A stretch of DNA of 64,000 bases from Trachythela sp. YZ-2020 (GCA_016169945.1 JADLSH010000257.1:62001-126000); one strand, 5' to 3'. Numbered from the stretch's first letter, positions 32,029-42,901 are shown. Numbers and translations are program-made. The notes: generated from the sequence alone by a model not told the origin.

Positions 32029-33868
32029 AGTCTGTAAAACTACACGTCAATGACGCTCCCTGGGTCACCCCTGATTTCAAATGTCTGATCAAACAACGCC
32101 AGAAAGCCTACGCTGAAGGTGCTCAAGTCAGGTATCGACAACTTCGTAACGTGGTTAATCGTGAACGAAAGAAGCTTCGCAGCCGGTATTACAACACTAG
32201 AGTTGCGAACCTGAAAAATACCAAACCAAGCATGTGGTGGAACGAGGTTAAAAAAATCTCGGGGATGGTCCCTGCAACGCCGAATGCTGATATTCGCTCG
32301 CAGCTTCACATTGGCGACATTGATGGAAAGTCAAATAAGTATGTTGCAGACCTTATTAACACCTCCCTCCTCGAACCCATGCAAGCATACCAACCACTTG
32401 CCTGTCTTCCTCCATTCGACGAAAAATCCGAGGTATTAAAGCTTGATGTTTATTCTGTGTATTCGAGATTACTAACGTTAAACCCCCGCAAAGCGTGTGG
32501 TCCGGACGAGGTGCCAAACTGGCTACTTAAAGAATACGCAGAATTTCTTGCAAACCCTGTTTGTAACATCTTAAACAGTTATTTTGAGGAACAAGCGCTT
32601 CCAGCATCATGGAAATATGCCAATATCACACCACTGTCTAAGACGAAACCGGTTACAATAATTGCCAAGCATATATAAGACCCATCTCGCTAACATCAGC
32701 TCTATCGAAGTTAGCTGAGGACTTTATTCTTAAGAATTATGTTGGACCTGCTGTTCTTGGAATCATCGATCCCAATCAATTTGGTGCCATCCCGAAGTCG
32801 TCTACTACTCAGGCTCTTATATCCATGATGCATGCGTGGACTTCTGCCACTGATGGAACAGGTGCAGCAGTGAGGATCATATTGCTAGACTATAAAAAAG
32901 CCTTTGATCTGATCGACCACCGCATTCTAGTTGACAAAGTCCTTTCCCTTCGAATGCCATGTGGTGTAGCTCGTTGGGTGTGTGATTTCCTATCAAACAG
33001 ATTCCAACGTGTAAAGTTGTCAAATGATTGTTTCTCTGAATGGGGTGCTGCTCCATCTGGTGTCCCTCAGGGAACTAAACTAGGACCCTGGTTGTTCCTG
33101 TTAATGGTCAATGACCTCAATCCATCTGAAGCGCATGCTTGGAAGTATGTAGATGACACCACGTTAGCAGAAGTTGTTCCACGGAATGGCGAAACATTTA
33201 TCCAGAACGCCGTTACCGATGTCGAGAGGTGGTCTAACGTCAACAAGCTCCAACTGAATGCTGACAAGTGTAAAGAAATGGTCATCGACTTTAAGAGACA
33301 GAAACAACAGTTTGACGCAATCACAATCAACTCCAAAGAACTCGAACTGGTGAGCAGTGCCAAGGTGTTAGGAGTTATCATATCCAGTTCACTCCAATGG
33401 GTTGACCATGTTAACGATGTAATCAAGAAAGCGAATAAACGTTTGTATTTCTTGATCTTGCTCAAGCGTGCTAACGTCCCTGCTTGTGATATTGTTAATT
33501 TCTACTGCACTGTTATTAGACCGGTTCTTGAGTATTGCGCTCCTGTTTTCCATCATGCTCTCCCTGTATACTTATGTGATGACCTTGAGCGCATTCAAAA
33601 GCGTGCGCTGTCCATAGTATCTCCGGGGTTATCATATACGGACAATCTTAGGAAATTGAATATCAGTTCCTTGAAAGACAGGCGGCTGAAACTATGTAAG
33701 AAACTATTTCTGTCAGTTGTATCTGATACCGAACACAAACTTCACCATCTTCTGCCACCCAAGAATATCTCAGCATATAATCTGAGAAGACAGCGACCTT
33801 TTGACTGTCCGACAACACGAACAAATCGTTTTAGGAACACTTTTGTCGTTTCTATGTCAAAGGAGTAG
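32004..33868 (+). pseudogene. LINE-C: linker and reverse transcriptase
   Basis: The frame resumes with LMPLKSVKLHVNDAPWVTP and NPRKACGPDEVPNWLL. A 2-bp TA insertion near 32674 shifts it before RPISLTSALSKLAEDF. RT proper then has ILLDYKKAFDLIDH, SGVPQGTKLGPWLF and WKYVDDTTLAE, thumb VLGVIISSSLQWVDHV, RPVLEYCAPVFH and RIQKRALSIVSPGL. It ends at a stop at 33866-33868. A 3' UTR of about 300 bp leads to a (TCTA)n tail. With only three indels in about 3.1 kb this is the youngest-looking LINE in the window; the YVDD box is intact. Confidence 0.9.
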
Positions 33869-34172
33869 TTTAAAAGGATATGGGTGGGGTTCTGATATGA
33901 TTTCCTGGTCCATTGCCGCTGCGTCGCGTTAACCTTTTGCTTTTATGCATGTTTTTGGGTTTTTAGTTGTGCTGTCAACCTTGGTTGATCTCTATTCTAG
34001 CGGTGGTGGTGATGGGGGACATATCTGAATTTGCGCTGATATCATATGATATGTAATATTATTACATTCAGTAATATGTAATTGTGCATGTGTTGTTGTT
34101 AATTTGTTTGTAATATGTAAGTTTTGTTAATTTTACGCAATTTTGCCAATTAGGCTGCCATGTAAAAATCTA

Positions 34173-34196
34173 TTAAACTATCTATCTATCTATCTA
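34173..34196 (+). repeat. (TCTA)n tail of LINE-C
   Basis: About five TCTA units end the LINE-C 3' UTR (TATTAAACTATCTATCTATC), a microsatellite tail as in CR1/L2-like elements. Confidence 0.85.
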
Positions 34197-34294
34197 ATTA
34201 GAGCTTCTAAACTAGTTCACATGTTCGGTGTAATGTCTGAGACTGGGTGTACCATAATATAATATATTGTATACTGTACTAAAGTGAATCTTAC

Positions 34295-34461
34295 TTAAGA
34301 ATATCGTCAATACAGAGAGCACAAAATTGATGTCCACAATCTCTCACTTGCGCACGATCTTTCAAAATCTCCAGACATATAGCACATTCAAAATAATTTC
34401 TTGCTGCATTCTGATCTTTAAACCATTTCAATGGGTAACCTGAATTACCGTTTGTTGCCAT
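34295..34461 (-). CDS. TRAF-like first coding exon with RING finger, copy A
   Basis: From ATG (CAT 34459-34461) the exon encodes MATNGNSGYPLKWF and then ECAICLEILKDRAQVRDCGH, QFCALCIDDIL. This is a C3HC4 RING start (CxxC...CxH...CxxC), the E3-ligase end of TRAF-type adaptors. It stops at a good splice donor, CTTAA/GTAAG, so the in-frame TAA just beyond is intronic. The rest of the gene is not found at lower coordinates, where LINE-C sits. A sister exon with a one-base deletion lies at 52542-52713. Confidence 0.75.
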
Positions 34462-35465
34462 TTTAACACAAAAAATAAATCGGGAAACATACTGCTTTAA
34501 TATTAACGAAAGCAAAGTAGGCCGTAGGATGAGGGTCGAAAATATGCTTAGAAAACAGATTCCGTAGCACCCCTCGTGTAACTACATAATTTTTACATGA
34601 ATCGATAGATTAGAACTTACTTAGTTAGGATCCACTTCCCCCCAAGAGAAATAGTTGCACACATTGAAGTACAACCTCTCCGAAGTTCGGGCTTCCTCAT
34701 GTTTCGAAATCCATGAATTTTGACCACAAAACAGTTAATGCGCAAGCGCAGATAGGAAAAACTGATCTCAATAAAACACGCATATTCAAGATGGCTACTA
34801 ATGACGATTGTCGAAAATTCGAATATCCTCATGTTTTATGCATTTTGAAGGCGTAACCGAGCAACTTTCCAAAGTTACTCGTCAAAGGCTTAAGAAATTT
34901 GTCGATTGCAGGACTAAATGGGCGAAACTTAATTGCCTGCCATACTTGGCAGAGAACACAAACGAAAGTTTTGATTTAGAATGGTACCACCACATGAAAT
35001 GCTACAAGAAATTTAGCGATGAAGAAAAGATCCGTAGACAACAGAGAAAAGAGGAAAACGGAGCTAGTACAAGCACGGAAAAGGTCGCTAATACCATAGA
35101 CTTCCATAGACCACACATGCCACATGGAACCAGCCGTGGAAGCCAGAAGAACGATTATACGCAATTCAGTTAAGGAACCAAGTAAAACCTTGCCTCAAAG
35201 AAACAAGCATGTACTACCAGAATGCTGCATTATTTGTGGAAGAGATTCGTCTTGGTTTTCAAGAGACATGGTATGATTATGTACAATTTCGTGTGTACAG
35301 TATCTTTATATTCAATGGACAACCTTTTGGTGGAAAAGTTGTCACATTGTGCCTTACTGCCTTGTGCATATACCTATATGATATTTTAGAGTACCTATTG
35401 GTGTGTTGGATCTTAATTGGTTAAATTATCCAGATTAATAAGTTTATTTAAACAGACATAATACA

Positions 35466-35528
35466 AGCTACTCTGGTTTGTAATGTTTATGAACACAATG
35501 TTCATAAACTTTACAAACCAGAGTAGCT
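35466..35528. repeat. Near-perfect 31-bp-arm hairpin
   Basis: AAGCTACTCTGGTTTGTAAT... pairs with ...TACAAACCAGAGTAGCTT with a single T/A mismatch and a loop of only a few bases. It lies in the intron between exons 1 and 2 of the gene in the TIR element. It could be a tiny MITE or a pre-miRNA-like hairpin. Confidence 0.85.
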
Positions 35529-36351
35529 TTATTTTAATACCTGGTTGCTGTGAATTTGTATCTTACTGAAGTTGGGTAATTTGTCAAATTTACTCTGCTT
35601 TAGTTGGTAAATGCCATTTTTAAACAGGCATTCTAAACTTGTATGTTTTGTGTAGAAAACACAAAAGAGAAGAAGAACACCACTAGTGTTGGCAAGTACA
35701 ATTGATGCTGGCTTATTACGTTCAGCTGCTGAGAGGAAAAATGATGACAATTCTTATACAGAAACAGCTGCGAATTCTCAAATTAACGAGTTGCCAGTGT
35801 TAGTGTTATACAATGCAGCATTAATTCTTAAACAAAAGGTTCAAGAAATCCCCTTGAGCTTGATCTACCTTGGCCTCCATTAGCATCAGATCTGACAATG
35901 ACTAATGTGAAGAAAGTGGTTCCATGTGAGTTTTTCAACACACTGACTGGCTTGGGTCTGTGAATTCTCGTCAAAACCCACAGTAAACTAATCAAAGGAA
36001 TTCCACTCAGTTATACTTATATCTTTATTAAGTGGCTTGGAACATTGCATGTCTCACTCATTGTATTGCATGAAACAGCACTCGCACAGTTGAGTATATC
36101 TAAGGACTCTACTGTTCCTCCAGGTTTATTGGTAATGTACCAACTACACTTGCATGGGATAACGATGACTTTTCTGAAGAAACTAGATCTGGAAAGGGAA
36201 CAACTCACATAAGTGGAGGAATTATCATTCAAAGGGATGCTGCTGTATCTTGTGATTCAGAGAGAAGAGAGAGTATTTCCCGAAAGAAATCAGTCCTAGC
36301 ACCATCAAAGGATATTGAACCATATTTTCTTGGAAAAATAAAAACTGTTAA

Positions 36352-37779
36352 GGTGGTCCTCTACCAAAAAATATTTTCCTACGTTTTAATAGTATGAAGC
36401 TCATCTGTTACTATCTTGTGTGGCTCGATACTCTGACCAAAACAATATTTTGGTCCAGGACACTGTTGCCATGGTTACCGAGATAAAGCACCCCCTGTGG
36501 TGAAATTCATGCAATTTTATAAACACAATAACTAAATAAGCATTAATGATAAAATTCCGGAATAACTTTTATTTACTAACAAATAACATTGTCTAGGAGT
36601 TGAACTAAAACAATCAACATTGAAACATTATCACCAGTTTTATAGGTCAAAAACTGGAAAGGCATTTGACGACTCGCATGGAAACTGTCACCACTTCAAA
36701 ACTACTCAACATAACTCAATTATTTTAGTTCAACTCCTAGAGCTTGATATGATGAGTATATGCTGAAAATTTCATCAAGATATCTTCAATGCCTCTTGAG
36801 ATATCCTGCGCGCAATAATGGAAATCGGTAGTTTTGCTAATACGAGAAAAATGCATTTAAAGTTCAATGTTCGGTTTATCAACATGATCGTCACAATAAA
36901 GTGGTCTTCTACATTGAAAACAATTTTTCCTAATTTAATACTTTTTCCTCATTTTTACTCTAATATTATAGAATGTGGGTGGCTGACACAAAATCACTCA
37001 CTGTTACAATTTGTGGATTAATGTTACAATTATTAGTGATAGATGGTTGATTATAGTTTATATATTCGGTATATAAATGTGCCCATATAGATATTTGGAA
37101 ATTATGTAAAAGTTATATTTGTATATGCCAGTTTAAATAAACAACATATTTGCAAGTGTATGCGCCTTATATTGGGAAACCTTTTATTTACTTATATTAT
37201 ACGCACAAATGAAAAATTCGACATGGAGCTCCTTATATTTTCATATGCTCACAAAATATACTAACACTAATTCGGTATTGGTTCCCAGCTGTGACCTCCG
37301 CCGTTGCCGTCTTTAAAAAGACACCAATGTTTAACCCTTCGGTTCTTTGAAAGGTTATGACAGATCGACTTTCGTCGGACTTTACATGATGTCCTCAATC
37401 AGTCATAGCCTTGAAGTGGAACCGTAATTACACAAAATATATAGCATGAAAACAATTTCCTTTCACGTCATTATAACACCTCTCCCGCCTAAATATAACC
37501 GCTTGTACTTGGTGTAATTTGAAATAAAATCGTTTAAAATCACTATATAGCTACGGAGGGGTAGGTGGGTACTCATTTGGAGAAAACAACTTTTTCGTAA
37601 ATGCTCCAATGCTCGCGATTTTCCAATAACATATCGTTGCTATGGTGGTTGCTACGGGACAAAATTTCAAACAACCTACAAAAATTAACACCAAAACACG
37701 AAAAAGGGATCATTAATGATGCATAATATGTCTAATTTCAAAATGGGATTTTCTTTTAAAATTTGGTATAGGACCACCT
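36352..37779. mobile_element. TTAA-targeting MITE, 1428 bp
   Basis: Ends GGTGGTCCTCTACCAAA and, reversed, GGTGGTCCTATACCAAA, flanked by TTAA (36348-36351 and 37780-37783). TTAA duplication is typical of piggyBac and Kolobok families. An internal inverted pair (CTAGGAGTTGAACTAAAA near 36594; TTTTAGTTCAACTCCTAG near 36724) forms an 18-bp stem. No coding frame. Removing the MITE plus one TTAA rejoins the host exon (KTVNLIDAISLL). Confidence 0.82.
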
Positions 37780-37810
37780 TAACTTGATTGATGCAATTTC
37801 TCTATTAAGC

Positions 37811-37827
37811 ACCCCCCCCCCCCCCCT
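37811..37827. repeat. Homopolymer C run
   Basis: Seventeen or so consecutive C residues just before a splice-donor-like CTGTAAGC. Length in the assembly may be unreliable. Confidence 0.8.
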
Positions 37828-38230
37828 CTCCTGTAAGCAATTAATTAATAAAATCGTGAAAGTATTGTATTTTAAAGATAATTATGATATTTTACAGATA
37901 CTTTGGTACGTAACATCACTGTACCCGATGTTGCATATTTATAAAAAATTAATAGAGAAATTACGGTATGTGTGTTCTAGAATGTTTAGGATTGTGGTAA
38001 TATTTAAAGCCTGAAAACAGATATGCTTGCAAACGTCATGCAATATTGCTGTAGTATAAAATAACATACATTGCTTAGAATGTTTGGCGAACTCCATTAA
38101 AATGCACAGAACATAAAAATATATATTTTTAAAACACTCCGATGTCATCTTGTTTTACTTCAGCCCTGCTTTCGCACATTTCATATTTTTTTTCTTGTCC
38201 AGGTCTGAGTTGAGATCAGTTTTTCCTGTC

Positions 38231-38242
38231 TGCGCGTGCGCA
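38231..38242. promoter_or_regulatory. NRF-1-type site in the right TIR
   Basis: TGCGCGTGCGCA matches YGCGCAYGCGCR on the reverse strand. The left TIR has the one-mismatch form TGCGCAAGCGCA at 34739-34750. A second half-site, GCGCATGCG, lies at 38262-38270. In animals this motif is a common core-promoter element, so the TIRs may carry the promoter of the element. Confidence 0.35.
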
Positions 38243-38483
38243 TTAAGTGTTTTGTGGTCAAGCGCATGCGTAGTTGTAACACAACAATGGCCGTTCGTGG
38301 ATTTCGAAACACGAGGGAGCCCGAACTTTGGAGAGGTTGTACTTCAATTTGTGCAACTATTTCGCTTGGGGGGAAGTGGATTCTAACTAAGTAAGTCCTA
38401 ATCTATCGATTCATGTAAAAATTATGTAGTTACACGAGGGGTGCTACGGAATTGAACATTTTCGACCCTCATCCCACGGCCTA

Positions 38484-38966
38484 AAGGTGCAATTCTATTG
38501 CAGAATATATATTTGACTATTGCGTACGTAAAATTGTTCATTTGATAATTTTATGGAATCTGCCAATCTGGTTCTTCGAATGATAATTACTTCCGTTTTA
38601 TAGGTTGACTGATCTCAAAGTTGAAGCTGGATTGAGGAGAGTATGGAGTGGGAAGACAAAGGACCCCCCGCAAAAATAGTAACAGGAGCATAATAATAGT
38701 TCCATCTAGTCACAATGTACTGTAGTGATTAGAATCGGTCCCATTGTCTTTTCATTGTTTTGAAAATCCCACTGGCACTGTACATGTTCTCCTTGCCTCC
38801 CATTCTTCCAACAAAATTTACGAAAGTCTGCCTTTAAACCATCACGAGCTTGGCATTCAAATATCGGGAGCACCAGGTTATGTTTTTACGATTACAATTA
38901 AATCCCGTCAACTCGTTAAGACCCAGTAAACGTTTGGCCTGTAAAAACTGTTGAAACTACTGAGCG
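38484..38966. other. Intergenic, flank homologous to 52790-52930
   Basis: GTGCAATTCTATTG, GAATGATAATTACTT and CTGATCTC...AAG(T/C)TGGATTG-type words match the region after the second RING exon in the same order, showing that the duplicated block extends here. No gene seen. Confidence 0.5.
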
Positions 38967-39233
38967 TTGATGTTTATATTAGTACAAACTACAAAGTATC
39001 CTCTAACCGCTGATCTTATGCTAACAAGACAAAAAGCAGTTTGGGTCATTATTCTCCTATGGTACGTTGGCTGCGCAATTCTTATAGCTTATAGCAATTC
39101 TTCGACAAACGACTATCCATTTTCAGTATTTATTGTTGTCCTTTTCTTGCTCGAAATTGCAGTAATGGCAGTGATAATTTTTACGATTTTGGTCATTTTG
39201 AACATGCGGAGAAATCGTCGAGAAATCGCGTAA
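38967..39233 (+). pseudogene. Class A GPCR fragment (TM4-TM5)
   Basis: The frame encodes KYPLTADLMLTRQKAVWVII followed by LLWYVGCAILIAYS and a long hydrophobic helix (FSVFIVVLFLLEIAVMAVII) ending NMRRNRREIA. 'LTRxKAxxxIxxxWxxG' then TM5 and a basic loop is the TM4-TM5 pattern of rhodopsin-like receptors. The other five helices are absent, so this is a relic or an isolated exon. A chance membrane-like frame is the alternative. Confidence 0.42.
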
Positions 39234-39679
39234 CTTATGCCGGAGGGTTCACAGAACGATGACGGACTGACTATGTCATTTCTGTTGCTTTTTGTTGTGT
39301 ATTTGGTTACCGTGTTTCCATATCTAGTCGCAGAGCAACAGGGTTTTTTTTAACGTGCAGTTCTACACAAAATGTACAGTTCTAAATCAATTTGTGCAAC
39401 TCTAAAAAATATTTTGTGCAGTTGAAAAAAATACGAACTTTCAGGATATGGATATTTATTGTAGAAAACTAAAGTAATCGAAGGAATAAATGGAATACAT
39501 ATAGCTTCAATAACAAAAGCAGTACCAGAATTTCTCATAACAAACTCAACAATATAATTTTTCTTGACAATTTTCAGCATCGTTTCTATTTGTAGGGATG
39601 AGAATCAGTTAATGAAAGTTTAATAAGAAAAAAAAATGGTGCCATTTGCGCGAGTTGAATTTCATGCTATGACATGTCG
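39234..39679. other. Intergenic with GTGCAGTTCTA words
   Basis: 'GTGCAGTTCTA', 'GTACAGTTCTAAATC' and 'GTGCAACTCTA' recur at 39355-39425 and again at 40086-40100, on the far side of the next MITE, so they are one interrupted short repeat. Confidence 0.5.
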
Positions 39680-40060
39680 CAGGGCCTTTTTTAATTAATA
39701 TACTGGGGGGCCAAAGCCCCCAGCTAATGTTAGCCCCAGTAAACTATCCTCCCAGTGAAGGTCCCTTTTGTCCAAAATATAAGCAAAAGTTCTTAAGTTA
39801 GATCAGAAGAAAGTTATGATATTCTCATAACAAAGCATTGCTTTTACACCAAAAGCTCAGTCTGTTTAGATGGGATATTTCAAAAAATGTCTCTGAAAAT
39901 GCAGGAAATCAAGCCACAGAAACTCAAAAATACAAAAATTTTCTGGGGAGGACCCCCAGACCCCCAACTACATCCACACACCCTCAATATACCACATTCT
40001 TGTTAGGTCCCTTTTCGTTGATGCCCCCCCCCCACTAACCATTTCTTAAAAAAGGCCCTG
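39680..40060. mobile_element. hAT-type MITE, 381 bp
   Basis: Ends CAGGGCCTTTTTTAATTAAT and, reversed, CAGGGCCTTTTTTAAGAAAT. The flanking octamers ACATGTCG and GCGTGTTG agree at 5 of 8 positions, so the duplication is eroded. Internal G/C runs. Non-coding. It interrupts the GTGCAGTTCTA repeat. Confidence 0.7.
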
Positions 40061-40140
40061 GCGTGTTGGGACAGTATGACAAAATGTGCAGTTCTAAATT
40101 TTTCTTAAAAAAAAACCTGCAGAGCAAGCAGGGGAGAAAC

Positions 40141-41067
40141 TAGACTTGCTACAAGTCGACTCGCATAATGACTGGGTTAATACGGACTGAGTTTACTGGG
40201 TTAATACGGTTAATATACAGACTAAGGGCGAGCTTGAGCTCCCGAGCGAAGCGAGGGAGCCAGAGCGAGACGACTTGTCGCGCTTGCAGGAAATCGCATC
40301 TCCTTGGCGCGAAAAATTACAGCGGGCGGAGCCAAATGGGTTTTCCCTGCAAAACTTGAGTGTTGTTTTGACAGAATGAACTGACAGGTTTGCTACACGA
40401 GATAAGACTCGTGTTACAAACTTGCTACACTTTTCATGCTATGCGACAAATATGTGAATGGCAACGCCAACTAAAATTGTCTCAAGAACGAACGTTTCTC
40501 CCAAAACCAAGGAATTTAATTAGTCGTAAACAAGCGGAGCAATGTGAAAAGTAAGGCTTTTGCCAGACCCAGTTGGCGAGAGTGCGAGACCATCAAAACA
40601 TCACGGCCGGAGAGATATGCTTCTACAACTTGCCGTTGATTTTCTCTTATTTGTTCCAATCCAACCTTCCTAAGGCTATAACTTATAGCATCTTTGATTG
40701 AATACATGATGCTACGAATAAAAAACTCACAAAATATCTAAAAGTTATAGCTTGAATGTTCACCAATGCAGTAGACTGTAGAGATAAACCTTTGGATAAA
40801 CAAACACGGGAATAGGAAAAATCATCGATACTTGAGTGTTGACAGGTACACGTACGTATAGCCAATTCTCAAATCTGATTGGCTAACACGCACCGACTAG
40901 GATTCGAGCCTAAAATTTGGTAAAATTTGGCGCGCTGCAAGAGCGACAAGTCGACTCCTCGGCCCTTATCAAGTGGCCAATGTCCGACTCGCGTTTTCGT
41001 TGAATTGGGCTTAACTGCGCGTCTGAGCTTTACCGCGCGTCAATGGAGTCGACTTGTAGCAAGTCTA
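40141..41067. mobile_element. Pack-type TIR transposon, 927 bp, with captured RecQ piece
   Basis: Ends TAGACTTGCTACAAGTCGAC and its inverted copy ending GTCGACTTGTAGCAAGTCTA. The exact 9-bp duplication GGGAGAAAC flanks it (40132-40140 and 41068-41076). A 9-bp duplication suits Mutator-like (MULE) or Merlin families. An extra AAGTCGACTC copy lies near the right end (about 40948). The element holds a minus-strand start of a RecQ helicase gene with a CCAAT-like upstream region, and no transposase. Confidence 0.8.
40512..40707 (-). pseudogene. RecQ helicase N-terminal fragment
   Basis: From ATG (CAT 40705-40707): DAISYSLRKVGLEQIRENQR, then QVVEAYLSGRDVLMVS. After a 2-bp shift it reads LSPTGSGKSLTFHIAPLVYD. 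The Q-motif-like region is followed by Walker A (PTGSGKS), the ATP-binding start of RecQ-family 3'-5' DNA helicases. Only about 65 of several hundred residues remain. It sits wholly inside the 40141-41067 transposon, so it is best read as captured host DNA. Confidence 0.75.
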
Positions 41068-41076
41068 GGGAGAAAC

Positions 41077-41873
41077 TTAAGGGAGAGTATGGAGGGGGGT
41101 GGGGGTGTGACACCCCCCAAAATAAAAATAAAAACCGATTATTGGCAGGGCAATCAAAGGTCTTGCTGGGCAACCAAGTTATGGTGCAGTTGCGGAAAGG
41201 ATTTAAAAAAAGAAAGAAAGACCAAAAGAACAGGATTAGTGGAACTAAAAATTCATTTGCCATGTGATATTTTAAGTTTTACGTAAGAACCTTTTGATTC
41301 TGTATTGACTTTGTACAGATCAATACAAAATACGATGAATACTGTTCCAAAACATATCAATTATAATAATTAGTATACGAGTTGTCAATAAGTGACCTTA
41401 GCACCTGCTCACAGCGGTATATACATTACATGCTGAATTTTTACCTATAACTGTCATACATATTGTGATTTCTAGTAGAATAGACATATTGTAATTTTTC
41501 ACAACCATAAAGAAGACATTATGAAGCTATGTCTTAGGCTAATTGTTTATTTAAATCTAGCAATAGCGGGGAATCGTCGGACTTTTGGCGCGGATTTTCA
41601 GATCGATTTTTTAAAATTCTATGACATAAAAATATCGAATTGATTTTTTTCGACAAAATGAAATATCCATATGTATAATATAACCTGGCAAAATTTCAAA
41701 TCAATCTGTTTTATACTCTGCAATATCAGGTTAAAGTTACTATCTGCAATAACAAGTTAAAGTTAGCTAAATTACCGCTAAATGTGCGAATATATTTTGC
41801 GCGGTCAAAGGACGTTTCATATAGCCTGTAACGTAGGCGTATGGATATGTCTCGCTGTTATAGATTTGCAAGT
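41077..41873. other. Intergenic
   Basis: A G-rich then C-rich palindromic piece (GGGGGTGTGACACCCCCC, about 41098) resembles one at about 49055 and probably belongs to another MITE family. Otherwise A+T-rich, no gene. Confidence 0.4.
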
Positions 41874-42181
41874 ATGGCGGAATCACAGAAAGCTCCTGTA
41901 AAGCGAGGCGGAAGATGGTATAAGTTGTAAAAATACTACGCATACACCGGGAATATTTATGCACAAATTCCCTTCTGAAAGAGCTAGACCAGACGAACGA
42001 AGATTGTGGACAAAATTTGTGAGGAGACATCGCGCAAATTTCTCACCCACACAATACTCTGTTGTGTGCTCTTCGCATTTTCACCCATCGTATTATCCGC
42101 AGTGCTATTCTCTGGATATCCGAGAATATCTAAGACCAAAGACAAGGTATTTAAAGCCGGATGCTGCTCCCACAATCGATG
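41874..42181 (+). pseudogene. THAP zinc-finger exon
   Basis: ATG at 41874 opens MAESQKAPVKRGGRW. After a one-base shift the exon continues CKNTTHTPGIFMHKFP, RPDERRLWTKFVRRHR, YSVVCSSHF, LRPKTRYLKPDAAPTI and reaches a donor GATG/GTAAAT. C...CxxH plus the (A)APTI box is the C2CH THAP DNA-binding finger found in P-element-type transposases and domesticated genes. The first Cys pair is damaged by the shift. No downstream exon is recognised. Confidence 0.65.
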
Positions 42182-42760
42182 GTAAATATATCTCATTCTC
42201 AATAAATAGCCGTGTGTTAATTATATGTTAGTCTCTTAATGCTTTCAATTGACATGTATGCTTTCAATTGACATGTAAATCGTTGTGTTTTTATTTACAT
42301 ATATAGCATAAACCCAGTTTGCAAAGTTGGGCAATACTCAACGAGATCTCGCGCGTGCAAACACGATTTAGTGGCGTGCATCGCTTGCAAGCAGACAGGT
42401 TTTCGCGTGCATACTTATTCTTGGAGTACTTGGCGATCTTTTAGGTCAAAAACTATATTTATTAAAAATATGTTTATAAAAAATCAAGTCAATCAAGCAG
42501 CCACTATATATTGTTAGATCTTTGTTCTTGTTTGAATATAAAGTCATATTACCTATAACCAGTTAAAAAACTCATTAATAATTCATGAGGAAAACACAAA
42601 GAAAAATCATGACCGTATCGTGGTTTTATGTGATAAAAAATCCTCCTGATTTACACAAACTTTAGCTTCGATTTTCTCGGCTTATACAACGTTATTTTTC
42701 AAAATTACTATGCCAACGAACTTACCAAATGGTGATCGTTTTCTAAGCTATTCAAAACAC
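42182..42760. other. Intergenic or intron
   Basis: Contains an exact 19-bp tandem duplication (TGCTTTCAATTGACATGTA at 42240-42258 and 42259-42277). No gene seen. Confidence 0.5.
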
Positions 42761-42901
42761 TCGCAACACGTGTTTTATTAGATATAAAACACTCGACTTC
42801 GCCTCGCGTTAAATCTGATAAAACACTCCTGCTCGTGTGTTAAATATTACTTACAAACTTGCCACACCCTATTCTTTTGTTTTTCGTCGGTTTTTAACTT
42901 C

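Larger units (their letters stand above)
34791..37832 (+). pseudogene. Gene of an uncharacterised multicopy cnidarian-type family (N-terminal and middle exons)
   Basis: The ATG at 34791 follows the left TIR directly (MATNDDCRKFEYPHVLC). After a frame change near 34838 the exon reads VTEQLSKVTRQRLKKFVD, EWYHHMKCYKKFSDEEK and, after a second shift near 35160, ECCIICGRDSSWFSRDM up to a donor (ATG/GTATGA, 35271). An acceptor at 35655 opens exon 2 (RRRTPLVLASTIDAGLLR). A later exon (about 36122) has LAWDNDDFSEETRSGKGTTH and RRESISRKKSVLAPSK. It is split by the 36352-37779 MITE and continues VNLIDAISLLSTP to a donor near 37832. The Cys/His spacing is zinc-finger-like. The C-terminal 'FHAxxGCDTT' part of this family lies elsewhere, at 23851. 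Function unknown; the copy is damaged. Confidence 0.55.
34518..38483. mobile_element. TIR-bounded element of about 4.0 kb carrying a multi-exon gene
   Basis: Inverted repeats of about 250-275 bp: left 34520-34771, right 38210-38481, both starting GGCCGT(A/G)GGATGAGGGT. They share ATTCCGTAGCACCCCTCGTG and AGTTCGGGCT(T/C)CCTC blocks. The right TIR keeps about 30 bp lost from the left. TA stands at both outer edges and may be the target duplication; AAG also flanks both sides, so the exact edge is open. Inside are a plus-strand gene (34791-37832) and a nested TTAA MITE. The paralogous site near 52760-52790 shows the two flanks (AACGAAAGCAAAG and GTGCAATTCTATTG) nearly joined, which supports an insertion. 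The superfamily is not clear. Confidence 0.72.

Noticed and set aside
38744..38929. First half of the GPCR fragment at 38967
   Set aside because: I tried to read TM1-TM3 here in all frames and saw no receptor motifs.
40927..41286. 119-codon plus-strand frame
   Set aside because: Crosses the right TIR and target duplication of the 927-bp transposon, so it cannot be an old gene.
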